Positions 43,525 to 54,288 of a stretch of DNA of 64,000 bases are shown here, in pieces. A program made the translations under genes and the position numbers. This DNA is from Hyphomicrobiales bacterium (GTDB lineage Bacteria > Pseudomonadota > Alphaproteobacteria > Rhizobiales > NORP267): NCBI GenBank assembly GCA_021775875.1, contig JAJFHA010000020.1, positions 89,544-153,543 on the forward strand, read 5' to 3'. The notes under the pieces are model-generated. The model had not been told where the DNA came from. It was given only the letters and a program-made list of their open reading frames with translations, and made no database searches. Positions within the stretch are counted from its first letter, which is position 1; each line of letters opens with the position of its first letter.

Positions 43525-44941
43525 ATTATTGACCAGTACCGCCTTCCGGCTGGCGGTCATGTTCACCTTCGTTTTCGCCCTCTCGGCGGCCCTGGTGATC
43601 GGTTATATCTATTGGAATACAAGCCTGCTGCTCAACCGCCAGGTTGAAGAATCTGTTCGCTCTGAAGCCGAAAATCTGTCGCGACAATATGAAACAGGCG
43701 GCATCGTGCGCCTCATAAACGTGATTGAACAACGCTCTGCTGCGCCCGGAAACACGATCTATTTGCTACTCGACCATGCCGACCGCCCGCTGGCGGGCAA
43801 CCTTTACAACGTGCCCGCGGCCCTTGATGGACCCCCCCGTTGGATCGAGTTTAAATACGACCGCTATGATGGCGGTGAGCGATCAGAATCGCTTGCCCGC
43901 GCCCGATTGTTCATTCTGCCGGGCGATTACACGCTTCTGGTGGGTCGGGCGATATCAGAACTACGCCGGTTTGAAAAAGTAATCACGTCGGCGCTGTTCT
44001 GGAGCCTCGGGCTTATTCTGGTGATTGGGCTATTAGCGGGCATCTTGGTCAGTCGGCGGATGCTGGTCCGCATCGACCGGATGGCGGCGTCAAGTCGCCA
44101 AATCATGGCAGGTGATCTATCCGAGCGGATCCACGAAACCGGATCAGGCGACGAACTGGACCGGTTGGCCCAAAGCCTGAACGCCATGCTGGAACGTATC
44201 GAAAACCTGCTGCAAGGTATGCGCGAGGTATCCGACAATATCGCCCATGATCTGAAAACCCCGCTAACGAGACTGCAAAACCGTGTGGAAGCAGTGTTGC
44301 GCGCCAAGCCTTCCATAAAAAATTATCGTGGTGCATTGGAAAAAACCATCGAAGAATCTGATTTTCTGATCCGCACGTTCAACGCGTTGCTGGCAATTGC
44401 CCGGGTCGGGGCAGGGGCTGGCGAAACAGAATTTGTGGAAATTGAGACCGCTGCCTTGCTCGGTGATATCGCGGAATTGTACGAACCAACGGCGGACGAT
44501 ATCAATGCGAATATTGTGGTTGTGCCCGGTGGCCCGACCAGGTTTTGGGGCGACCGCGAATTGATCAGTCAGGCGATTGCCAACTTGATTGATAATGCTT
44601 TGAAATATGGACGGGCCAAGGATGCGGTGAATTCCAAAACGGAGATAAAATTGCAAGCGGAAACTGACGGGAAAAAAGTTCGAATCTCGGTAACAGATTC
44701 TGGTTCCGGTATTCCGATTGCCGAACAGGTGCGGGTGTTAGATCGGTTTGTACGTCTGCAAACGGACCATTCAGAGCCCGGCAGTGGTCTCGGCCTTAGT
44801 CTCGTCGCTGCGGTGACCCGGTATCACGGTGGCAGCGTCGAGTTTACCGACCCCGACGCAAGCGCAGAAAAGGCTGGCGGAGGAGAAGGTTTTTCAGTCA
44901 CCATGGTGATCGCTAACAAGCGCAACCGTTTGGCCGGATAA
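43508..44941 (+). CDS. Sensor histidine kinase
   Basis: A 477-residue kinase with TM helices at about 15-36 and 160-182, a periplasmic loop between them, HAMP domain, phosphorylation His near 247 (NIAHDLKTPLTRL), and an HATPase domain (NLIDNALKYG, DSGSGIP, GSGLGLSLV). The GTG start overlaps the regulator gene. Probably partners the regulator immediately upstream. Confidence 0.88.
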   Translation: MKSLAKLLTSTAFRLAVMFTFVFALSAALVIGYIYWNTSLLLNRQVEESVRSEAENLSRQYETGGIVRLINVIEQRSAAPGNTIYLLLDHADRPLAGNLYNVPAALDGPPRWIEFKYDRYDGGERSESLARARLFILPGDYTLLVGRAISELRRFEKVITSALFWSLGLILVIGLLAGILVSRRMLVRIDRMAASSRQIMAGDLSERIHETGSGDELDRLAQSLNAMLERIENLLQGMREVSDNIAHDLKTPLTRLQNRVEAVLRAKPSIKNYRGALEKTIEESDFLIRTFNALLAIARVGAGAGETEFVEIETAALLGDIAELYEPTADDINANIVVVPGGPTRFWGDRELISQAIANLIDNALKYGRAKDAVNSKTEIKLQAETDGKKVRISVTDSGSGIPIAEQVRVLDRFVRLQTDHSEPGSGLGLSLVAAVTRYHGGSVEFTDPDASAEKAGGGEGFSVTMVIANKRNRLAG

Positions 44942-44952
44942 GTGAGGTAAAC

Positions 44953-47904
44953 GTGGCGACAAGTGATAATAGCGTAGATCAGCCTTTGATTGCTCTTCTT
45001 GAAGCGCCATCTGCCTATCCTGCCTGTACGGGCAACGAGCGGGTACAGGAATACCTTACCCGGGGAGATGTTATTGATCTTCTTACTCCGATACGTGAAC
45101 AAGATATCAGGAACGGGCTACCAGCTTTGCTTGGGCAGGTATTCTCCCATTCCCCCTATCTGACGGATATTATTGAGCGGTATCCAGAATATTTGGCTAC
45201 TATCCTCAGTGGAACACCAAAAATAGTTGTCCATAATCTTCTATCCCAACTTGCTGAAAATGTTGCTGGGGCGGAAGATTTTGCAGGCGCCGCCAGATTG
45301 TTGCGGATGTTCAAACTGGAACTCGCGTTGTTGACCGCGCTCTACGATATTGGCAGCATCTGGAATGTGGATGAAACCACGCGGGTGCTGACAATTGGCG
45401 CCGATGCTGCTGTAGATGCTGCCGTCAATTTCCTCCTGAAAGAAGCAGCGCAAAGCGGGAAATTCCTACCCGTTGATCCGGTGCGACCGTCCACGCGATC
45501 CGGCTATATTGTGATCGGCATGGGCAAGCACGGGGCGTTTGAACTCAATTATTCAAGCGACATTGATCTGATTGTTTTCTATGACCCCGACATTGCCCCG
45601 TTGGCCGAAGGCGTTGAGCCAACAATGTTTTTCGTTCGCCTGACCCGCAATCTTGTGAAGTTGCTGAACGAGCGCACGGAAGATGGCTATGTGTACCGCG
45701 TCGACCTGCGGCTTCGTCCGGACCCCGGCGCGACCAACGTCGCTATCTCCTATATGGGCGGGATGCAATATTACGAATCACAGGGCCAAAATTGGGAACG
45801 CGCTGCCATGATCAAGGCACGCGCGATTGCCGGGGACATCTCCCTGGGTGAAGAGTTTCTGGCAGAACTGCGCCCCTTCGTATGGCGGCGTTATCTGGAT
45901 TTCGCGGCTATCAACGACGTCCATGCCATGAAGCGGCAAATTCATGTGCATAAGGGCCATGGCACAATCGCGGTTGCCGGGCACAACGTAAAACTTGGTC
46001 GAGGTGGCATCCGCGAGATCGAATTTTTTGTTCAGACTCAGCAATTGATCGCTGGCGGCCGACAACCGGAATTGCGCGGCAGGGGCACCCTGGCAATGCT
46101 GGATCAACTCGCAGAAGCAAAGTGGATCACCCGTGAAGCGGTCCTTGATCTGGCAGCCGCCTACCGGTTTTTGCGCATGGTCGAACATCGCCTGCAAATG
46201 GTCCGCGACGAGCAAACCCATACCCTTCCTGATGATCCGGAAGAGTTGGAGGCAATAGCCCGGTTTTGCGGATTTGCAGATTTGGCGCAGTTTTCAAAAG
46301 ATCTGGTCAGCCACATGGTAGCTGTACAGTCGCATTATGTGGCACTGTTTGAAGACGCGCCGGAATTGTCGAGCGAGGTCGGAAATCTGGTTTTTACCGG
46401 TGATGATGAAGATAGCGAAACGCTCGTAACCCTGATGAAAATGGGATTTGAGATACCATCCCAGGTTATAGGCACAGTGCGAGGCTGGCATTATGGCCGC
46501 TACCGCGCGACGCGCAGTGCGACTTCGCAGGCGTTGATCACGGAATTGACGCCCGCCTTGTTAGAGTCTCTGGCTGAGTCCAGTAATCCTCAACGGGCGC
46601 TGACGGCGTTCGATGAATTTCTGGAATCGCTACCGGCAGGTGTGCAGTTATTTGCCCTGTTACGTGCAAATCCCGAAATGATGCGCCTCGTCACTACAAT
46701 CCTAGGGACCGCACCCCGATTGGCGAATTTATTGTCGCGGCGTCCCAAAATGCTGGACGCTGTGCTTGACCCGGATTTTTTTACGCGCCCGGAAGATGCC
46801 GAGGCACTTGTCCGGCATCTCGACCAGAGCCTCGCTCTGGCCCGCGATTATGAAGGCGTACTTGACCATGCGCGGATATTCGGACGCGAGCAAACCTTTA
46901 TGATTGGCGTGCGGCAATTATCGGGCTCCATAACGTCGTCCCAGGTTGGCCGCGCCTATACTGATCTGGCTGACGCACTGACCAAAGCAATGTTGGCGTC
47001 GGTTGAGACCGAGCTCGTCGCGATAAACGGAGAAATACAGGGTGGCCGGGTGGTGGTTTTGGCTCTGGGCAAACTTGGCAGTCGGGAAATGACGGCGAGT
47101 TCTGATCTTGATCTGATGCTGATTTATGATTTTCCGGAAAACGTGTCTGCGTCAGATGGCGCAAAGCCCATTGCTCCACAAGTATATTTCAGTCGCCTGA
47201 CACAACGCTTGATTGCAGCACTATCGGCGCCCACCGGCGAAGGGGCATTGTACGAAGTTGATATGCGTTTGCGCCCATCCGGCAATGCCGGGCCGGTAGC
47301 AACCAGCCTTGCGCGCTTCAGCGAATATCATCAATCGGAGGCATGGACATGGGAAACCATGGCGCTAACGCGAGCGCGTATTGTCGCTGGCGATGCCAGC
47401 CTTGGCCGTGAAGTAGAACAAGTCATAGAGGAATGCCTGTGCCGTCCCCGCGACGAGGCGATTGTGCGCAAGGACGTATTGGAGATACGTCAGCGCATTG
47501 ATGATGAGAAGGGGAGCGCGGACCATTGGGAAATCAAGACTGCGGTCGGCGGGTTGATTGATGTGGAATTTGTCGCGCAATTTCTACAATTAATTAATGC
47601 ATCCAAGAGCGACAAAGTATTAAACAGACATACTATTGGCGCACTGCAAGCCCAGATGGATTTCGGCTTTTTGGAGAGTGCGGTCGGTGAGACACTGATT
47701 GAAGCTGGCAAATTATATCAGGATATCACTCAGGTTATGCGTCTATGCATTACGGAAAAACGTGATGTAGCTTCCGCCCCTACTGGTTTTCAGGCGCTCT
47801 TAACGCGCGCTACTGGTTTACCGGATTTCAAAACCCTGGATGCTCATCTGATGAAAACACAATCAGATGTTCAGAAAATTGTCAGTGATCTGTTACGCGG
47901 CTAG
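44953..47904 (+). CDS. glnE: Glutamine synthetase adenylyltransferase/adenylyl-removing enzyme
   Basis: A 983-residue bifunctional enzyme that adenylylates and deadenylylates glutamine synthetase in response to PII signals. It contains two nucleotidyltransferase motifs: GKHGAFELNYSSDIDL at about 191-206 and LGKLGSREMTASSDLDL at about 703-719. A GTG start with GAGGT upstream lies 11 bp after the kinase gene, so it may be co-transcribed. Length is typical. Confidence 0.95.
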   Translation: MATSDNSVDQPLIALLEAPSAYPACTGNERVQEYLTRGDVIDLLTPIREQDIRNGLPALLGQVFSHSPYLTDIIERYPEYLATILSGTPKIVVHNLLSQLAENVAGAEDFAGAARLLRMFKLELALLTALYDIGSIWNVDETTRVLTIGADAAVDAAVNFLLKEAAQSGKFLPVDPVRPSTRSGYIVIGMGKHGAFELNYSSDIDLIVFYDPDIAPLAEGVEPTMFFVRLTRNLVKLLNERTEDGYVYRVDLRLRPDPGATNVAISYMGGMQYYESQGQNWERAAMIKARAIAGDISLGEEFLAELRPFVWRRYLDFAAINDVHAMKRQIHVHKGHGTIAVAGHNVKLGRGGIREIEFFVQTQQLIAGGRQPELRGRGTLAMLDQLAEAKWITREAVLDLAAAYRFLRMVEHRLQMVRDEQTHTLPDDPEELEAIARFCGFADLAQFSKDLVSHMVAVQSHYVALFEDAPELSSEVGNLVFTGDDEDSETLVTLMKMGFEIPSQVIGTVRGWHYGRYRATRSATSQALITELTPALLESLAESSNPQRALTAFDEFLESLPAGVQLFALLRANPEMMRLVTTILGTAPRLANLLSRRPKMLDAVLDPDFFTRPEDAEALVRHLDQSLALARDYEGVLDHARIFGREQTFMIGVRQLSGSITSSQVGRAYTDLADALTKAMLASVETELVAINGEIQGGRVVVLALGKLGSREMTASSDLDLMLIYDFPENVSASDGAKPIAPQVYFSRLTQRLIAALSAPTGEGALYEVDMRLRPSGNAGPVATSLARFSEYHQSEAWTWETMALTRARIVAGDASLGREVEQVIEECLCRPRDEAIVRKDVLEIRQRIDDEKGSADHWEIKTAVGGLIDVEFVAQFLQLINASKSDKVLNRHTIGALQAQMDFGFLESAVGETLIEAGKLYQDITQVMRLCITEKRDVASAPTGFQALLTRATGLPDFKTLDAHLMKTQSDVQKIVSDLLRG

Positions 47905-47928
47905 GGCGCTGGGCTTCATGGAGTCTGA

Positions 47929-50241
47929 TCAGTTGAAAATTGCGAGCTGCGATTCCGCCGGAATTTCCACGATTACCGTCGTGCCCACATGTTCCTTGCT
48001 TTCAAGGATAAGTTTCCCACCATGCAATTCCACAAGAGAGCGCGAGATGGCGAGTCCAAGTCCGCTGCCGCTGTGGCTCTTGGTGAATTGGTTCTGGACC
48101 TGCTCAAATGGTTGTCCAAGACGCTCAAGAGCCTTATTTGGAATGCCGATGCCTGTGTCTGCAATACGAAATTCAAAATGATCGTCTGTCTGGTTGGCTG
48201 ACACGACAATCTTGCCACCTGGTGGGGTAAATTTCACCGCGTTTGAGAGAAGATTGAGCATAACCTGTTTGATCGATCGACGGTCCGCAACCAGCCAAAT
48301 ATTGTCAGCGACCTGATGGGTGACCGACAAATTCTGCTCTTCGGCTTTAGCGGCGATGATCCGGATACTTTCCTTGACGATTTCATTGACCTGTAGATCT
48401 TCAGGTTCAAGGGTTTGGCATCCTGCCTCAATTTTAGCCATGTCAAGAATGTCGTTGATCACGTCGCGCAGGAATTCACCACTGGATTTAATATCCTTGC
48501 TGTACTCCAGATATTTTGAGGATCCGATGGCACCAAAGACCTGGGATTCCATTATTTCCGAAAAACCGATGATCGCATTCAAGGGGGTCCGCAATTCGTG
48601 GCTGATATTGGTCAGGAATTCAGACTTTGCCTGATTGGCGGCTTCGGCACGTTCTTTTTCAAGGGAATATTTGTCGGCCAGATCGATCAGTTGTTGGGCC
48701 TGTTCTTCAAGGGCTTGGCGTGAACGGCGCAAATCTGCGACCGTAGCCATCAAAACGCGTTCACCTTCCATCAATCGTTCTTCATGTTGCTTGAGCGCTG
48801 TAATGTCGGTTCCAACAGACACATAACCGCCGTCTTTGGTGCGTCGTTCGTTGGTCTGCAACCAGCGGCCGCCATCCATCTGGGCTTCAAAGGTTCGTGC
48901 GCCCCGTTCCCGCTCGCTGGAAACAGCAATGCGCGTTCGTACCACAGAATGCCTCGCTGCATTGATCACATCATCATAGGCGGTACCTGGCAGAATTGCA
49001 GCGTCTGGCAGGTCGTGAAATTCTTGATATTTGCTGTTGCACAACAGCATTTTGTTGTCGGTATCCCACAGTACAAAAGCTTCAGAGATAGTCTCAATCG
49101 CATCTCTAAGGCGAACATTCGCGGTCTTGCTTTTTTCAACCAGTGAGCGCTGTTCGGAAATATCAACGGCAATGCCAACAAGATGTGCTTTGGCATTGCC
49201 GTTTTCTTTCATCATCCGGCCTCGGGCGCGCAGCCAGACCCATTGGCCATCAGCGTGGCGCATGCGGAAATCATGATCGACACAGGTCTCATCACCCGCC
49301 AGCAATTGCTCGGCAATTGTATAAAGATCGGTATCGTCTGGATGCATACGCTCATGCATCTCGTCAATCGCGGTCACTTCATCACGCGCTTCAAGGCCAA
49401 GAATTTCAAACATTGATTTTGACCAGAAAATCCGCCCTCCCGATACGTCCCAATCCCAAAGACCACAACGCCCGCGCTCTAGAGCGATATCCAGCCGGGT
49501 CCGGGTTTCTTCGTAAATCCGGTCAGCCTCAGTTGCGCGTGCAGCTTGCCAGAAGAAAGCACCGCCGAGCAAAATCAGCACAAAGCCGGTAGAGGTAAAC
49601 AGCGAAATCGAGAAGGCCACATTCTGTTTCCACGGAGCCAGACTAAGCTCCATGTCTTGCAGTGCGGCAAGTTGGATGGGGCCCATCCCGATTTTGCGGA
49701 CGGTTGCCAGAACAGTGGAGCTTTCCCGGATATCTATTTCAAGAACGCCAGCACGGGCGGCGAGATCAACTAAAGGTTGGCTGTGGCTCAGAATTTCTGC
49801 CAATTGCCGACCTTCCCAAATATAGGGTTGGGCTGTCGCGCTACGCACAATTCCGCCGCCATCGGTCAGAAGGAAAATCTGACCGGGAGCGGGGGTTATA
49901 TTTTGTAAAGCCGCGGACAATAGCCCGGCTCCACTGGAATTACTGTTTTCGTCCGGCGCTGTATCTGCATCGGGCATCTGTAAGCGTGCTTCAACCAGAT
50001 CAGCGACAAGTGAGAGCGATGTTTTTGCGTCTCCGAGAACACGGGTATATTCGTTGTTGAGACGGATCGTGACTGTCGTTCCGATGAGAACGGCAAAAAT
50101 AATGATAAGGGCAAAAATCAGTTTTTTGAGGAAAGGTTCAACTTCCAAATTACGTTGGTATTTGGTGTGAACAAGGAGGCTGGCTAAGCCTTTCACACTG
50201 GACGTTGGTTGGAATCCTTCTGCACTTCGCGCCCGTATCAT
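47929..50241 (-). CDS. PAS-containing sensor histidine kinase, PleC-like candidate
   Basis: A 770-residue kinase with membrane helices at about 38-58 and 223-247 flanking a periplasmic domain, two PAS domains (about 262-375 and 385-490), a coiled coil, HisKA with ISHELRTPLNAIIGFSEIM, and HATPase (NLLSNAVKFT, DTGIGIP, GSGLGLAIS). Being next to glnE, which I recall as the location of pleC in Sinorhizobium, it is a candidate for PleC, a kinase/phosphatase that feeds the DivK-CtrA pathway. It converges on glnE with a 24-bp gap. Confidence 0.82.
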   Translation of the reverse strand: MIRARSAEGFQPTSSVKGLASLLVHTKYQRNLEVEPFLKKLIFALIIIFAVLIGTTVTIRLNNEYTRVLGDAKTSLSLVADLVEARLQMPDADTAPDENSNSSGAGLLSAALQNITPAPGQIFLLTDGGGIVRSATAQPYIWEGRQLAEILSHSQPLVDLAARAGVLEIDIRESSTVLATVRKIGMGPIQLAALQDMELSLAPWKQNVAFSISLFTSTGFVLILLGGAFFWQAARATEADRIYEETRTRLDIALERGRCGLWDWDVSGGRIFWSKSMFEILGLEARDEVTAIDEMHERMHPDDTDLYTIAEQLLAGDETCVDHDFRMRHADGQWVWLRARGRMMKENGNAKAHLVGIAVDISEQRSLVEKSKTANVRLRDAIETISEAFVLWDTDNKMLLCNSKYQEFHDLPDAAILPGTAYDDVINAARHSVVRTRIAVSSERERGARTFEAQMDGGRWLQTNERRTKDGGYVSVGTDITALKQHEERLMEGERVLMATVADLRRSRQALEEQAQQLIDLADKYSLEKERAEAANQAKSEFLTNISHELRTPLNAIIGFSEIMESQVFGAIGSSKYLEYSKDIKSSGEFLRDVINDILDMAKIEAGCQTLEPEDLQVNEIVKESIRIIAAKAEEQNLSVTHQVADNIWLVADRRSIKQVMLNLLSNAVKFTPPGGKIVVSANQTDDHFEFRIADTGIGIPNKALERLGQPFEQVQNQFTKSHSGSGLGLAISRSLVELHGGKLILESKEHVGTTVIVEIPAESQLAIFN

Positions 50242-50455
50242 GTGGCGTGTCCCCTACCGTTTAAATTTTTATGGTTACACGAACTTGTTAATCGCAACGC
50301 GAATCACTTTCATTTGAATCGCCCGATTCATCCTTGTCCAGACTTTTATGGCCAGAAGCCGGAAAAATTGACGTTTTGTTTACTTTTCAAGCCTTTGGGA
50401 GATGAATCTGAAGCAGCGGAAGCTCAGAAATTTTGGAAATCAAGCCGTATTCGGA

Positions 50456-53104
50456 TCAGTTAGAGAGGCAACGCGTCGCCATTTCGCCCGTATCGGGCGA
50501 TAATTTCGCTGTGCTCAACACGCATTTCAGAGCGGCCTCGGCATGGTTCCGCCGCCCGGCTTCCAATTGCCGCCAGCTTTTGAATTGGCCTAACAATCGT
50601 GCTGCAATTTGTGGGTTGATGGGATCCAGTTTTTTGACGATTTCGGCAACCAGATTATACCCCGCCCCGTCGCTGCGATGAAAATACTGGTAATTGTTAG
50701 CGGCGAAGGCACCAACAAGAGCACGCACCCGGTTTGGCTTTTTCAGGGAAAAGGCTGGATGGTCCAGAAGCCGCCCAATATCTTCAATGACCGTCTCACG
50801 CCTGGCTACGGCTTGCAGGGTAAACCATTTGTCCATGACAAGCGGGTTGTCTGAAAACCGCGCTGCAAATTCATCAAGTGACGCATCGCGTTCATCGCCA
50901 TCCATATGCGCCAATATCGAAAGCGCAGCCATCATCTCCGTCATATTGCTGGCCTGTAGATATTTTTTCCGGGCAAGACGCGCCTCACCCGGGCCGCCTG
51001 TGGCGCAATACAAACCAAGCGCAGCGGATATAAGCGCCCGTCTGCCAGCGCTTTCCGGATCGGGCGAATAAGGAATGCCAGTTTCCGCACCGGCAAGTAT
51101 TTCGGATAGAATGGGTTTCAATAGACACGATATTTCACCGCGAAAAATTCCCCTGACATCAGCTATTCTGTCCGGGTCTACATCATTTCCAATTTCACCG
51201 GCAATATCGGCAAGGCTTGGGAATGACAAAAATTCAGCCTTGTAGGCAGGCTCCAGGCCCGGGTGTTCCAGAATGGTCTGGAGACTGGTGGCAAAGGCAG
51301 CCATGCTGGCTTTCTGGTCGGTGTTATTCGCGCTATTATATCCCGCCATCAGGATGCGCATGGCTAGGGTTTGCGCTGCCTCCCAGCGATTGAATTCATC
51401 GCGGTCGTTGCGGATCAAAAACAACAGATCTTCGTCAGGGCGATCAATATGAAGTTTGACTGGCGCGGAGAAATTGCGCAGCAGGGACGCAACTGGCGGG
51501 GTGGAAATATTGATGAATTTGATGCGGGTCTCCACCTCACGGATATATAAAATATCGCCGTCCATATCAGGCGAGTTTTTACCTTCAAGCTCCAGGTCCA
51601 GTTCGCTGCCAGTCTGATCCAACAGAGCGAGGCGCAGTGGGATATGCAACGGTTTTCCGGGAGGATGGCCCGACGCGGTCGATTGTTTGATATCCAGAAT
51701 GCAGGAAGCAGTTTCTGCGTCGTGGGAAATGGAAATATCCAATTCCGGCGTCCCGGCCTGATCATACCAGAGACGGAATTGACCAAGGTCCACGCCATTG
51801 GCGTCTTCAAGAGCTTTTACAAAATCTTCAACTGTGGCGGCCGTCCCGTCGCAGCGCCGGAAATATAAATCCATGCCTTTGCGAAATCCGCCTTCGCCCA
51901 CGATGGCTGCGATCATGCGGACAAGTTCGGCGCCTTTTTCATAAACCGTAGCTGTATAAAAATTATTGATCTCCTGGAACGATTGTGGTCGTACCGGATG
52001 CGCCAACGGGCCAGCATCTTCGGGGAATTGCAACGCTCGCAAGGTTCGCACATCCTGAATACGGATAACGGTCCGGTTTCTGATATCGGATGAAAATTCC
52101 TGATCCCGGTAAACCGTCAGGCCTTCTTTCAGGCATAACTGGAACCAGTCGCGGCAAGTGACCCGGTTGCCGGTCCAGTTGTGAAAATATTCATGCGCGA
52201 TGATCGCTTCTATCCGGGCAAATTCATTGTCGGTCGCGGTTTCCCCGTCCGCCAGAATGAATTTGTCGTTGAATATATTCAGCCCCTTATTCTCCATCGC
52301 CCCCATGTTGAAATCAGGCACGGCAACGATCATGAAAACATCGAGATCATATTCAAGCCCGAACCGGGTTTCGTCCCAGCGCATCGATCGTTTCAGCGCT
52401 TCCATGGAATAGCCGCAAAGCGCCTCTTTGCCGGGCTCCATATATATGCACAGATCAACCGGCTTGCCTGATGCCGTCTCGAAGCTGTCGCTGATCATTC
52501 CCAATTGCCCGCCAACAAGTGCAAACAGATAGCTCGGTTTGGGATGCGGATCGTGCCAGATTGCAAAATGCCGGTCGGTGCCGTCAATTTTGCCAGCTTC
52601 ACCTGGATTGCCGTTTGAAAGCAATGTCGGGCAGGCGTCTTTGGGAGCTTCTATCCGCACGCTGTATGTCGCCAAAATATCGGGCCGATCCGGGAAATAG
52701 GTGATCCGGCGAAACCCTTCCGCTTCGCATTGTGTGCAATAAATATCGTTGCTGAGATACAACCCCGACAGGCTGGTATTGGCGGACGGGTTGCAGGCGG
52801 TAGTGATATCCATGACAAAAGACCCGGATGGCACCGCGACGAGGGTCAGTTTGTCTTTTCCCAGAATATAGGCTTTTGGTGCCAACTCCACGCCATCAAG
52901 CTGGATCGAGATGATTTCAAGGTCTTCCCCCTGAAGCTCCAGCGGTGACTGTTTCGTCCCATCCAGGTTGTGCCGGACATTCAGTTTAGAGTGAACAATT
53001 GTCCGCGTCGGGTCCAACAGAATATCAAGATGAACTTCATCGACCAGATAATTTGGCGGACGGTAATCTTTGAGGTGGAAGCGAGGCGAGGTGTCGGTGC
53101 GCAA
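50456..53104 (-). CDS. pepN: Aminopeptidase N
   Basis: An 882-residue M1 metallopeptidase that trims N-terminal residues from peptides in the cytoplasm. The exopeptidase motif GAMEN is at 268-272, zinc ligands HEYFH at 304-308 and Glu at 327 (KEGLT). Length and motif spacing match the bacterial PepN type. The gene stands alone; 214 bp separate it from the kinase gene downstream. Confidence 0.96.
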   Translation of the reverse strand: MRTDTSPRFHLKDYRPPNYLVDEVHLDILLDPTRTIVHSKLNVRHNLDGTKQSPLELQGEDLEIISIQLDGVELAPKAYILGKDKLTLVAVPSGSFVMDITTACNPSANTSLSGLYLSNDIYCTQCEAEGFRRITYFPDRPDILATYSVRIEAPKDACPTLLSNGNPGEAGKIDGTDRHFAIWHDPHPKPSYLFALVGGQLGMISDSFETASGKPVDLCIYMEPGKEALCGYSMEALKRSMRWDETRFGLEYDLDVFMIVAVPDFNMGAMENKGLNIFNDKFILADGETATDNEFARIEAIIAHEYFHNWTGNRVTCRDWFQLCLKEGLTVYRDQEFSSDIRNRTVIRIQDVRTLRALQFPEDAGPLAHPVRPQSFQEINNFYTATVYEKGAELVRMIAAIVGEGGFRKGMDLYFRRCDGTAATVEDFVKALEDANGVDLGQFRLWYDQAGTPELDISISHDAETASCILDIKQSTASGHPPGKPLHIPLRLALLDQTGSELDLELEGKNSPDMDGDILYIREVETRIKFINISTPPVASLLRNFSAPVKLHIDRPDEDLLFLIRNDRDEFNRWEAAQTLAMRILMAGYNSANNTDQKASMAAFATSLQTILEHPGLEPAYKAEFLSFPSLADIAGEIGNDVDPDRIADVRGIFRGEISCLLKPILSEILAGAETGIPYSPDPESAGRRALISAALGLYCATGGPGEARLARKKYLQASNMTEMMAALSILAHMDGDERDASLDEFAARFSDNPLVMDKWFTLQAVARRETVIEDIGRLLDHPAFSLKKPNRVRALVGAFAANNYQYFHRSDGAGYNLVAEIVKKLDPINPQIAARLLGQFKSWRQLEAGRRNHAEAALKCVLSTAKLSPDTGEMATRCLSN

Positions 53105-53224
53105 AAGCTGGATACTCCGGTGGAATCAAAAAGCCATCGGTCAACTTATGTCGCGTCTCTCTCCTATCCAAGCAGAGATTGTATTTCCCCTACCCGAAGT
53201 AAGGCATGTAGTGCCAATCCGGAT

Positions 53225-54061
53225 TTAACCGTTGGCTTGCAATAGCCGTTCAGGGGTTGGTGCATCCACCCGTGCACGCTGTCCGAATTGCGGCGCATGG
53301 TCTTCTATCGGCCGTTCGGTAATAGGTTCCTGACCGAAAGCGACAAGGGGCTCACGTATGATTGGAGGCGCCTGGACAGCGGGTCCTGGCGTAACTATCG
53401 GTAGCACGGGAGGAAATGTCTCGATTACGGCTTCCACAACAGGCTCCGAATCCGATGGCGACATTGCCTCAGGCGCGGTCTCAAACGCAGCTTCAAAAAC
53501 CGCAGGTGTACCGGCGTCATGGACTTCGTCGGTGGCGCAAATACCGGCTTCCGCCAATTGCTGTTGAGCGCGTTGGGCAAGGACCAGAATACCGTCCGGA
53601 ATATCCTCTTCCATGTCGTCGGCCTGTTTTACCAGAGCAATCAGAATGCCGGCAAATGTCGGCGTTTTGGCAATCATCATTGCCTGCAATTCAATTTGCA
53701 TTGGATCCCGGTTATATTCAGAACCCGGCACGCGCCATCCGCCCCAATCACGTTCAGACGTAATAATGAGAGGGTGGGTTCCGGGATATGGGTGATCAGG
53801 ACAATCTTCGGCGCTTCGCCATTTATTCTGGCCGCGAATAACTTTCCATTCACCATCGACCGAGACCGTCTTGGCATCGGTATCGCTCTCGGAATCCAGT
53901 TCGCTAGCGGAAAAATGTCGCCCCATGCCCACATCGTAATGAACCCGGATCGGCTCATCGACGCCTTGTGCCCATTGAGGAATAACCTGTTCGATCTGTG
54001 CCCAGGTACCGATCGGGGTTACATAGACACGCTGACCTTTGTGAAAAATTGCTTTTGCCAT
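53225..54061 (-). CDS. Hypothetical protein with proline/glutamate-rich C-terminus
   Basis: A 278-residue protein. The first ~170 residues are folded-looking, starting MAKAIFHKGQRVYVTPIGTW, with tryptophan-rich stretches (DWGGWRVPG); the last ~110 are rich in Pro, Glu and Ala and probably disordered. No signal peptide or membrane segment. I do not recognise it; the start resembles small beta-barrel domains. Its 227-bp upstream region holds no gene I can support. Confidence 0.72.
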   Translation of the reverse strand: MAKAIFHKGQRVYVTPIGTWAQIEQVIPQWAQGVDEPIRVHYDVGMGRHFSASELDSESDTDAKTVSVDGEWKVIRGQNKWRSAEDCPDHPYPGTHPLIITSERDWGGWRVPGSEYNRDPMQIELQAMMIAKTPTFAGILIALVKQADDMEEDIPDGILVLAQRAQQQLAEAGICATDEVHDAGTPAVFEAAFETAPEAMSPSDSEPVVEAVIETFPPVLPIVTPGPAVQAPPIIREPLVAFGQEPITERPIEDHAPQFGQRARVDAPTPERLLQANG

Positions 54062-54288
54062 TTAAAAAACCGATTCTTTCAAATTGATTTCGTTGTCATC
54101 AGGCTGATGACCTTTTGGTCGCAGATATCCTGATATGGCTTTTATACGCCCAAGACATTAGGCTTGGTTTAAGTGGTCCATTAAAATTAAAACTATCGCC
54201 GAATTTTCAGCATTTGGAGTGAGGTTTCGTTAACCGAAGGTTATCGCGACAATTTCAAGCGGTGTCGCAGGCAAGGCCAGCGGGAGGC

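Noticed and set aside
50209-50463. 84-residue plus-strand frame between pepN and the PAS kinase
   Set aside because: It overlaps both minus-strand genes' ends, lacks a ribosome-binding site and shows no motif.
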